Assembly: GCF_014698475.1 (NCBI RefSeq)
Contig: NZ_JACJTB010000001.1
Location: 186,001-250,000, forward strand
Source: Nostoc spongiaeforme FACHB-130
GTDB taxonomy: Bacteria > Cyanobacteriota > Cyanobacteriia > Cyanobacteriales > Nostocaceae
Direction of reading: 5' to 3'
Length of the DNA: 64,000 bases
Position numbers and translations under genes: made by a program. Every line of letters begins with the position of its first letter. Positions within the stretch are counted from its first letter, which is position 1. Under the pieces are notes generated by a model that saw only the letters and a program-made list of their open reading frames with translations, did no database searches and was not told the origin of the DNA. This document shows positions 30,098 to 39,600 of the stretch, piece after piece.

Positions 30098-33000
30098 ATG
30101 AATCAATATTCTTCTAGCTTTCAACCAAGCGATGTCTTCTCTGCGACAAGCTACACTAACGATGAGTTTAGCCTCAGTAACTGTAGAACAGTTGTTGAAC
30201 TGTTGGGTTGGAGAAGTTCTACCCAAGGAAATCAAGATATTTTCACTTTTTTACTAGATGGAGAAACAGAACAAGCGCGGCTAACTTATCAAGAGTTGGA
30301 TAGACTTGCTAGACGAACGGCTGCACAGTTGCAAGCAATGGGTTTAGCGGGAGAACGTGCTTTACTGCTTTATCCGGCTGGACTAGATTTTTTAATTGCT
30401 TTTTTCGGTTGTTTATATGCGGGGGTTGTGGCTGTCACTGCTTATCCTCCGAGAAATCAGCGTAACACACCGAGAATCCAGGCGATCGCTCAAGATGCAC
30501 AAGCCGCGATCGCACTGACAACAACAGATATACTCCCAACAGTGCAGTCTTTAATGAGCCAAAAGACTGATTTGGGATCGTTGCAATGGCTGACAACAGA
30601 TAATATTACTCCAGGAATAGAAGACAACTGGCAACAACCTCATATTGATCAAGATAGTTTAGCGTTTCTGCAATATACCTCTGGCTCAACGGGAACACCC
30701 AAGGGTGTGATGATTAGTCATGGAAACTTGCTGCACAATGCTCAAACAACTCGTCAATTTATGGAGCATTCGCCAGCTAGTAAGTTTGTGACTTGGCTAC
30801 CGATGTACCATGATATGGGTCTAATTGGTGGAATATTGCAACCTTTGTATGGTGGTTTCCCTTGCATTATTATGCCGCCTGCGGCTTTTCTTCAACGTCC
30901 CTATCGTTGGTTACAGGCAATTTCTCACTATCGCGGGACAACCAGTGGCGGCCCCAATTTTGCTTATGATTTATGTGTGCAGAAAATCACGCCTGAACAA
31001 AAAGCAACTCTTGACTTGAGTAGTTGGAATATAGCGTTTAATGGTGCGGAACCGATTCGCCACGATACATTAGAGCGATTTGCAGAAGCTTTTGCAGAGT
31101 GTGGCTTCCGTAAAGAAGCGTTTTATCCTTGTTATGGTATGGCGGAAACAACTTTGATGGTGGCTGGTGTACAGAAGGCTGCGCCACCAAAAATCAAAGC
31201 ATTGCAGAAATCTGCATTAGCATCTCATCAAGTTGTAGAGTCATCAGTGGTTGGGGGAGATGACACATCTTACTTTGTTAGTTGCGGTCAAATTATTCCT
31301 GACCAGAAGGTAGTTATTGCCAATCCAGACACACTCAAGAGTTGTCAACCTGATGAAATTGGGGAAATTTGGGTAGCTGGATTGAGTGTTGGTCAAGGAT
31401 ATTGGCATCGTCCAGCAGAAACCACAGAAACATTCGGAGCTTATTTAGCAGATACAGACGAAGGGCCATTCCTGCGGACAGGAGATTTAGGCTTTTTGCA
31501 GGATGGAGAGTTATTTATTACAGGTAGAGCGAAGGATTTAATTATTATTCGTGGTCGCAACCTGTACCCCCAAGATATAGAATTAACTGCTGAACGCAGT
31601 CATTCATCCTTGCGTCCTGGTGCGAATGCCGCATTTACAGTTTTAGTTAACAACGAAGAAAAGCTAGTAGTTGTCCAAGAATTAGAGTTTCGCGCCAAGC
31701 CAAATTTAGAAACAGTAATTAATGCAATTCGTCAAGCGGTGACGGAAGAACATGAAGTACAAGTTTATGCAGTTGTTTTAATTAAACCAGGGACGATTTG
31801 CAAAACTTCCAGTGGTAAGATTCAACGCCGTGCAACTCGCGCACAGTTTGAGAGTGGTGAACTGAATATAGTTGCCAGCAATATTTTAAAAGCTAGTGAT
31901 ACTGTCCAAGAGTCAATTCAATTACAGCGTTCTCAACTGTTGACACTGGCTGTACAAGAACGTCAGACAGTTTTAGAACAATATTTGATTGCACAAATAG
32001 CCAATGTTTTAGCGATCGCACCAGATAATATTCCTCTCCAAGCACCATTAAGCACCCTCGGACTCGATTCTTTAAAAGTATTTGAATTGAAAAACCGGGT
32101 TGAGGTTGACTTAGAAGTAGAAATATCCATTGCAGACTTCTTTGAAGGGATGAGTCCGCGATCGCTGGCGACTAAAATCCTCACCCAAATAACAGCAGCA
32201 GCTTTTATTCCTGCTGTACCTCTAAACCCAATTCCACAAGCCGAAGTTTATCCTTTGTCTTTTGCACAACAAAGATTATGGTTCCTCGACCGATTGCAAC
32301 CAGGGAACCCAGCTTACAATATTTCCTTAGCTGTAAATCTCCAAGGTGAGCTTGACATCATCTTGTTAGAGCAAAGTTTAAACGAAATTGTCCGACGACA
32401 TGAAGCTCTCAGAACCACGTTGAATGTTGTCAACGGACAGCCAGTACAAATTATTACTCCTTCCCTCAAATTATTCTTATCAGTAATTGATGATCAAAAG
32501 AATATTGCATCCTCAGTCCAGCAATTCTTGACTGAGCAAAGCCAGCGACCTTTTGATTTGACCAAGGGGCCATTATTACGTGCTGAACTTTTGCGCCTTG
32601 CACCACAAGAGCATATTCTGTTGCTGGAAATGCACCACATCATCTCTGATGGTTGGTCTAGTGAAGTCTTTTTACAAGAGATTGCATCACTGTACAAAGC
32701 ATTCTTAACTGGAACTGCTTCATCTTTACCAGAAATTTCTATCCAATACAAAGATTTTGCCCATTGGCAAAGACAATGGTTGCAAGGAGAAATTCTGCAA
32801 ACTCAACTTTCTTATTGGAAGAAACAACTGCAAGATATACCAGCAGCATTACAATTACCCACTGACCGACCAAGACCGACGGTACAAACCTCAAATGGCG
32901 CTCAACAATCCCTCGAATTGTCTGAAGTACTGATCAATAGACTCAAGGCGATCGCGCATCAAAAGGGTGTAACCTTATTTATGTTGCTACTGGCAGCATT

Positions 33001-36000
33001 TCAAACTTTCCTCTACCGCTACACCGGACAAGATGATATTGCTGTCGGTTCACCAATTGCTAACCGTAATCGTAATGAAATTAAAGGGTTAATTGGCTTT
33101 TTTGTCAATACTTTGGTGCTACGTACAGACCTGAGTGGCGACCCAAATTTTGACGAGTTACTGAAGCGAGTTAAAAAGGTAGCTTTAGAAGCCTATACAC
33201 ACCAGGATTTACCCTTTGATCAATTAGTGGAAGCAGTGCAACCAGAACGCGACACCAGTCGCACACCCCTGTTTCAAGTCATGTTTAATATCCAAGATTA
33301 CTCCCATTTACCAGAAATGCCTGGTTTGGCTGTAAACTTAGTCAAAATCGACACCAAAACAGCACAGTTTGATTTGAGTGTTTCTATTGATATTACACAT
33401 CAAGCAGTGACGGCATTATTTGAGTACAATACTGACCTATTTGATGCTGCGACGATCGCGAAGATGCTGAGACACTTTGAGAATTTGCTCTCAGGTATTG
33501 CTGCTGAACCTCAAACTCGGCTATCTAATTTACCACTTTTGAGCGAGGCAGATCGTCAAGAGTTACTAGAATTTAGTACAAATCAATCCCCAAATTCCCA
33601 TTCCCAATCTCAACAATCCATTCATCAACAATTTGCAGCCCAGGTAGAACGGACACCAGACGCAGTTGCAGTCATCTTTGAAAATCAGTCTCTAACTTAC
33701 AGAGAGTTAAATCAGCGATCAAATCAATTAGCACATTACCTAAAAACCCTGGGACTTAGACCAGAAGTTTTAGTAGGAATCTGCATAGAACGCTCTTTAG
33801 AGATGGTGGTTGGACTGTTGGCGATTCTCAAAGCTGGAGGTGCTTATTTACCTCTCGATCCGGCTTATCCCCAAGAACGCCTTGCTTTGATGCTAAAAGA
33901 TGCCCAGGTGTCAGTTTTACTTACTACGTCAACACAAGCTGAGAAACTCCCCGAACATCAAGCTCAAGTTATTTGCTTAGATACAGATTGGGAAGTTATT
34001 TCGCGTGAAAGCCAAGAAAACCCAATTCATCAAACACAACCGGAGAACATAGCTTATGTAATTTATACATCTGGTTCCACGGGAACACCCAAAGGGGTAA
34101 TGATTCAGCATCATGCTTTAAGTAGTTATGTCAATACTGCATGTATAGAATTGGGGATAAAGTCGAGCGATCGCATTTTGCAGTTTACTTCCATTAGTTT
34201 TGATGTCGCTGCTGAAGAAATCTTTCCGTGTTTGCTGCAAGGTGCAACTCTAATACTGCGAACCGAGCAAATGTTGAATTCTATCGAGGAGTTCTTGAAA
34301 CAATGTCAGAACTTTGGACTGACAATACTCGACTTACCCACAAGTTTCTGGCATCAGCTAACAGATGAACTGTCTAGAGGTAAATTAGTCCTACCCCCAA
34401 CAGTGCGTTTAGTTCTCATTGGTGGTGAAAAAGCTGAATCCTCCCGGTGGAAAATTTGGCAGCAACAGGTAGGGGAAAAAGTGCGGCTGATCAACTGTTA
34501 TGGCCCTACAGAAACAACCATTTCTGCAACAATGTGCGATTTATCAGCACTCAAAACTATAGGATCTGAATTGCCAATTGGCAAACCAATTCATGGCATT
34601 CAAGCCTATATACTAGATGCGGCGCTGCAATTGGTACCAGTTGGTGTTCCAGGAGAACTTTATCTTGGAGGTGTAGGTATAGCTAGAGGCTATCGCCACC
34701 GACCAGAATTAACAGCCGAAAAATTTATCCCCAATCCCTATAGTACAGAATCAGGAGCGCGTCTTTATCGCACAGGTGACTTAGTTCGCTACCGATTAGA
34801 TGGCAGTATTGAGTTTTTAGGACGCATAGATAATCAAGTTAAAATTCGGGGTTTCCGAATTGAATTGGGTGAAATTGAAGCAGTATTGAACCAACACTCA
34901 GATGTGCAAGAGAGTGTGGTCATCGCCAGTCAAGATGTGTCAGGAAATCAGCGATTAATAGCTTATGTTGTGCCTGAAAACAGACATATCAACTTATTCA
35001 ATGAACAAGACAAGCAGCAAGAAGACCAAATTGAAATTTGGCCCTCTGTAGGCGAATACCCAGTCTACGATGAATTTCTGTACTACGCTATGACAAACGA
35101 CCAACGGAGAAATCATAGCTATAAAGTCGCCATCCAACAGTTAGTCAAAGATAAAGTAGTTGTTGAAGTAGGCACTGGTAAAGATGCGATATTGTCAAGA
35201 TTTTGTGTAGAAGCAGGTGCCAAAAAAGTCTATGCAATTGAGATGGGTGATGAAGCTTATCACCAAGCAGAAGCTCAGATAAAAAAATTAGGCTTGTCAG
35301 AAAAAATAACTTTAATTTATGGGGATGCAACTCAAGTTAATTTGCCAGAACTAGCTGATGTATGTGTTTCCGAAATCATAGGAACAATAGCTAGTTCTGA
35401 AGGTGTGACAGTAATTCTGAATGATGCTAGAAGATTTTTAAAACAAGATGGCATCATGATACCTTGTAAAGGCATTACTAAAATTGCTCCTGTTTGTCTT
35501 CCTAATGAGTTGTTAGATAATCCCAGATTTACTGATGTCACAGCATACTATGCTAAACAAGTCTTTGAAGAAGTAGGATATCCATTTGATATCAGATTAT
35601 GTCTGAAGAAATTTTCTCAGTCCAATATTATAGCCAATGTGGAAATTTTTGAAAATCTGGATTTTACCAAAGCTACTCCTCCAGAATACTGTCATGAAGT
35701 AAATTTCACTTTCAATAAAACTTCCCAATTAGATGGTTTTTTACTATGGTTAAATTTAGAGACTATTACAGGAGAAGTAATAGATGTTGTTGAGCATGAA
35801 TATAGTTGGTTGCCAGTTTACTTTCCGGTATTTTATCCTGGTATTCAAATATCCGCAGGAGATACAATCCAAGCTATTTGTAAAACAACAATATCTGATA
35901 ATCAACTAAATCCAGATTACGAAATTAAAGGATGCTTGATTCAGGGGAATGGCGAAAAAATTGAGTTTGAATACAAATCTTATCACCATCAAAGAGTATT

Positions 36001-36550
36001 CAAGCAAACACCTTTTTATGAGCAATTTTTTTCTCAATTGGAGAGTGATCAAAGTATTAAACCAGGAAACTTAGCCCAACGCCTAAGAGACTATTTAAAG
36101 GAACGCTTACCTGAATATATGGTTCCTTCTCACTTCATCCCGCTTCAGGCTTTACCCTTAAGTCCAAATGGTAAATTAGATCGTCGGGCTTTGCCAACAC
36201 CGCAGGATGCAAATTCAGATTTAGCAGGTAATTATGTTGCCCCTCGCAACGAAATTGAAAAAGCGATCGCGGCTATTTGGCAAGAAGTCTTGCAAACTAA
36301 AACAGTCGGAATGAATGATAATTTCTTTGATTTAGGCGGTCATTCATTACTTGCCCTAAAAGTGCAAAGTAAACTGCAACAAATTATCCAGAAAAATATA
36401 TTAGTTACTGACCTGTTCAAATATCCCAACATCAGTTCTTTGGCTCAATACTTGAGTCAGGATACCAGCCAAAAAGATACTTTTCAAGGAATCCGCAACA
36501 GAGCAGAAAAGCAAAAAGCAGCGATGAAACGGCAACGGCAAAGTCGCTAG
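30098..36550 (+). CDS. FAAL-ACP-C-A-MT-PCP: lipo-initiating NRPS with embedded PRMT-like methyltransferase
   Basis: 2150 residues. Domains: fatty acyl-AMP ligase (1-600, 'TSGSTGTPKG' ~194, 'YHDMGLIGG'); ACP (620-695, 'LGLDSLKVF'); condensation (707-1150, 'HHIISDGWS'); adenylation (1174-1630 and ~2000-2040); methyltransferase inserted between motifs A8 and A9 (1631-1990); PCP (2045-2120, 'LGGHSL'); basic tail (EKQKAAMKRQRQSR). The FAAL activates a fatty acid and passes it to the ACP, so this starts a lipopeptide. The A pocket reads D-V-E-D-L-G-C-I-S-K, which I cannot assign; two acids (239, 278) hint at an amino-bearing side chain. The MT has 'VVVEVGTGKDAI', then 'GAKKVYAIE' and 'SEIIGTIASSEG', as in protein arginine methyltransferases. 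Confidence 0.93.
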   Translation: MNQYSSSFQPSDVFSATSYTNDEFSLSNCRTVVELLGWRSSTQGNQDIFTFLLDGETEQARLTYQELDRLARRTAAQLQAMGLAGERALLLYPAGLDFLIAFFGCLYAGVVAVTAYPPRNQRNTPRIQAIAQDAQAAIALTTTDILPTVQSLMSQKTDLGSLQWLTTDNITPGIEDNWQQPHIDQDSLAFLQYTSGSTGTPKGVMISHGNLLHNAQTTRQFMEHSPASKFVTWLPMYHDMGLIGGILQPLYGGFPCIIMPPAAFLQRPYRWLQAISHYRGTTSGGPNFAYDLCVQKITPEQKATLDLSSWNIAFNGAEPIRHDTLERFAEAFAECGFRKEAFYPCYGMAETTLMVAGVQKAAPPKIKALQKSALASHQVVESSVVGGDDTSYFVSCGQIIPDQKVVIANPDTLKSCQPDEIGEIWVAGLSVGQGYWHRPAETTETFGAYLADTDEGPFLRTGDLGFLQDGELFITGRAKDLIIIRGRNLYPQDIELTAERSHSSLRPGANAAFTVLVNNEEKLVVVQELEFRAKPNLETVINAIRQAVTEEHEVQVYAVVLIKPGTICKTSSGKIQRRATRAQFESGELNIVASNILKASDTVQESIQLQRSQLLTLAVQERQTVLEQYLIAQIANVLAIAPDNIPLQAPLSTLGLDSLKVFELKNRVEVDLEVEISIADFFEGMSPRSLATKILTQITAAAFIPAVPLNPIPQAEVYPLSFAQQRLWFLDRLQPGNPAYNISLAVNLQGELDIILLEQSLNEIVRRHEALRTTLNVVNGQPVQIITPSLKLFLSVIDDQKNIASSVQQFLTEQSQRPFDLTKGPLLRAELLRLAPQEHILLLEMHHIISDGWSSEVFLQEIASLYKAFLTGTASSLPEISIQYKDFAHWQRQWLQGEILQTQLSYWKKQLQDIPAALQLPTDRPRPTVQTSNGAQQSLELSEVLINRLKAIAHQKGVTLFMLLLAAFQTFLYRYTGQDDIAVGSPIANRNRNEIKGLIGFFVNTLVLRTDLSGDPNFDELLKRVKKVALEAYTHQDLPFDQLVEAVQPERDTSRTPLFQVMFNIQDYSHLPEMPGLAVNLVKIDTKTAQFDLSVSIDITHQAVTALFEYNTDLFDAATIAKMLRHFENLLSGIAAEPQTRLSNLPLLSEADRQELLEFSTNQSPNSHSQSQQSIHQQFAAQVERTPDAVAVIFENQSLTYRELNQRSNQLAHYLKTLGLRPEVLVGICIERSLEMVVGLLAILKAGGAYLPLDPAYPQERLALMLKDAQVSVLLTTSTQAEKLPEHQAQVICLDTDWEVISRESQENPIHQTQPENIAYVIYTSGSTGTPKGVMIQHHALSSYVNTACIELGIKSSDRILQFTSISFDVAAEEIFPCLLQGATLILRTEQMLNSIEEFLKQCQNFGLTILDLPTSFWHQLTDELSRGKLVLPPTVRLVLIGGEKAESSRWKIWQQQVGEKVRLINCYGPTETTISATMCDLSALKTIGSELPIGKPIHGIQAYILDAALQLVPVGVPGELYLGGVGIARGYRHRPELTAEKFIPNPYSTESGARLYRTGDLVRYRLDGSIEFLGRIDNQVKIRGFRIELGEIEAVLNQHSDVQESVVIASQDVSGNQRLIAYVVPENRHINLFNEQDKQQEDQIEIWPSVGEYPVYDEFLYYAMTNDQRRNHSYKVAIQQLVKDKVVVEVGTGKDAILSRFCVEAGAKKVYAIEMGDEAYHQAEAQIKKLGLSEKITLIYGDATQVNLPELADVCVSEIIGTIASSEGVTVILNDARRFLKQDGIMIPCKGITKIAPVCLPNELLDNPRFTDVTAYYAKQVFEEVGYPFDIRLCLKKFSQSNIIANVEIFENLDFTKATPPEYCHEVNFTFNKTSQLDGFLLWLNLETITGEVIDVVEHEYSWLPVYFPVFYPGIQISAGDTIQAICKTTISDNQLNPDYEIKGCLIQGNGEKIEFEYKSYHHQRVFKQTPFYEQFFSQLESDQSIKPGNLAQRLRDYLKERLPEYMVPSHFIPLQALPLSPNGKLDRRALPTPQDANSDLAGNYVAPRNEIEKAIAAIWQEVLQTKTVGMNDNFFDLGGHSLLALKVQSKLQQIIQKNILVTDLFKYPNISSLAQYLSQDTSQKDTFQGIRNRAEKQKAAMKRQRQSR

Positions 36551-36607
36551 TAATCCTCATGAATTTATTTCGCCAAAGCATGTAATTAACAAGGTAATTT
36601 AGGAGTG

Positions 36608-39600
36608 ATGGATAGTACAGAATTACAAAATGTAATCGAAGCGATCGCAATTATTGGGATGTCGGGACGTTTCCCCGGTGCTAATGATATTCCAGAATTT
36701 TGGGAAAATTTATGCTCTGGTGTGGAATCAATTTCTACCTTTACTGATGCAGAATTAATTGCGGCGGGAATTGAGCCAGAATTAGTGAACCATCCCGATT
36801 ATGTGAAAAGCCTGGGTGTATTAGCAAATATAGATTTATTTGATGCGGCATTTTTTGGTTTTAACCCCAAAGAAGCAGAAATTACAGATCCACAGCATCG
36901 GTTATTTTTAGAATGTGCCTGGGAAGCATTAGAAAATGCCGGCTATGACTCTCAACGTTGCGAAAGTCGCATCGGAGTTTATGCAGGTGCAAGTTCAAAT
37001 AATTATTTATCTTTAGATTTAAATAACGAGCGCACAGGATTAGCGAGTCTTTTTCAAAGGGGAATTGGTAACGATAAAGATTTCCTCGCTACTCGTGTTT
37101 CCTATAAATTAAATCTTACAGGCCCCAGCCTTACAGTACAGACTGCTTGTTCTACTTCCTTAGTTGCAATTTCTCTCGCTTGCCAAAGCTTATTAAATTA
37201 TCAATGCGATATGGCTTTAGCTGGGGGAGTTTCAATTAATATTCTCCAAAAAACCGGGTACTTGTATCAAGAAGGTGGTGTTTTATCGCCTGATGGTCAC
37301 TGTCGCGCCTTTGATGCTCAAGCTAGAGGTACGATTATTGGCAATGGCGTGGGAATTGTGGTTTTAAAGCGGTTAACTGAAGCGATCGCCGATGGTGATC
37401 ATATCTATGCTGTCATTAAAGGTAGTGCCATCAATAACGATGGTTCAGGTAAAATCAGTTACACAGCCCCCAGCGTCAACGGACAAGCTCAAGTTATTGC
37501 CGAAGCACTAAGTTTAGCAGATGTACCGCCGGAAACCATCAGCTATATTGAAACCCACGGAAGCGGAACTGTCTTAGGTGATCCGATTGAAATTACGGCA
37601 TTAACCAGCGTCTTCCGTGAAAGTACTGATAAAAAGCAATTTTGTGCGATCGGTTCCCTCAAAACCAATATTGGTCATTTGGACGCAGCTGCTGGGGTGA
37701 CAAGTTTAATCAAAACTGCTTTGGCGCTCAAACATCAACAAATACCGCCTAGCTTACATTTTGCCGAACCCAATCCCAATATTGATTTTGCCAACAGTCC
37801 TTTTTACGTCAATACCAAGCTGACAGATTGGCAAAATACTCATACCCCTCGCCGTGCTGGTGTGAGTTCTTTGGGTATCGGTGGTACCAACGCCCACGTC
37901 ATTTTAGAAGCAGCACCAGTATGGGAAGAACAAGGAGCAGGGAGCAGGGAGCAGGGGAGAAAGTATCAATTGTTGGTTCTGTCTGCCAAAACAGCATCAG
38001 CACTAGAAAAGGCAACCACAAATTTAGCAGATTATCTGCAAGCACATCCTAATTTAAACTTGGCTGATGTGGCTTACACATTACAAGTTGGACGCAGAAC
38101 TTTTGACTATCGGCGTGCTGTGGTGTGTCGAGATATTGTAGATGCGATCGCAGCCCTAGAAAACTCTCAAAAAGTACTGAGCAGTATCCCCGCAACACAA
38201 CAACAGTCCATAGCTTTTATGTTCCCTGGTCTGGGTACTCAATATGTCAACATGGGTTGGGAACTTTATCAAGTTGAATCTATCTTTCGCCAGCAAGTTG
38301 ATTACTGTTGCGAGTTTCTGCAACCGCTTTTGAATCAAGATTTACGCGATATTCTTTATCCAAATAGACATTCACCACAAACCCCAGAAAACCAAAAATT
38401 AAATCTAGAATCTCAAGGTTTAGATTTGCGGAAAATGTTGGGGCGAAATCAAGAACAACCCTCCTTACTCCATCAAACTGAACTAGCCCAACCAGCCGTT
38501 TTTGTCATTGAATATGCTTTAGCACAGCTATTGATATCCTGGGGAATTCGTCCCCAAACAATGATCGGTTACAGCATTGGTGAGTATGTAGCAGCCACTG
38601 TAGCAGGGGTTTTATCTCTAGAAGAAGGTTTAAAACTAATTGCTGCAAGAGCGCGGATAATTCAAAAATTACCAGGTGGAGCAATGCTCGCTGTTCCACT
38701 TTCAGAAGCAGAAATATCCCCCTTGCTAAATGATCAAATCTCCTTGTCTGCGGTTAACGGCAAATCTATGTGTGTAGTTGCAGGTGAAACTAACGCTGTA
38801 GAAGCTCTGGAACAACAGTTAACTGAACGAGGTTTAGCTTGTCGTCGCCTAGAAACTTCTCACGCTTTTCACTCTCCAATGATGGAGGGTGCGATTTCTG
38901 AGTTACGTGAGTTAGTCAAAAGCTTTCAACTCCAAGCACCAAAAATTCCTTACATATCTAACGTTACAGGAACTTGGATCACAGCAGCAGCAGCCACAAA
39001 TCCCGATTATTGGGTTCAACACCTGTGTCAACCTGTGTTATTTGCTCCGGGTATCCAAGAACTGTGGAACCAAAATAATCCCATTTTATTAGAAGTAGGG
39101 CCAGGACAGACTTTAAATAGTTTCGCCCTTCAATGTCTCGAAACCAATCCCGAAGTCAATCAGATCATCTTACCCTCCCTGAGATATGCTTACGATCAAA
39201 AACCAGACTTAGTATTCTTGTTAAGAACAATAGGTAGGTTGTGGTCAGCCGGAGTAGAAATAGATTGGTCAGGATTTTATCGTGATGAGCGTCGTTATCG
39301 TCTTCCTTTACCAACCTATCCTTTTGAACGTCAACGCTACTGGTTAGAGCCACAAAAACCAACGAGTTCTTCAGATAAATCTTCAGCATTATCAACAGAA
39401 AAGTTGGATGTTACCGACTGGTTTAACATTCCTTCTTGGAAACGTTCGGCTTTGCTTGTATCGTTGGAACAAGCAAAATCAATCGATTCAAGTGATTATT
39501 GGTTAGTATTTGTTGATACTTGCGGTATTGGTAATCAAATTGTAGAACGCCTGAAAAATGAGCATCAAAATGTCATAACTGTCAAAATTGGCGAAGAATT

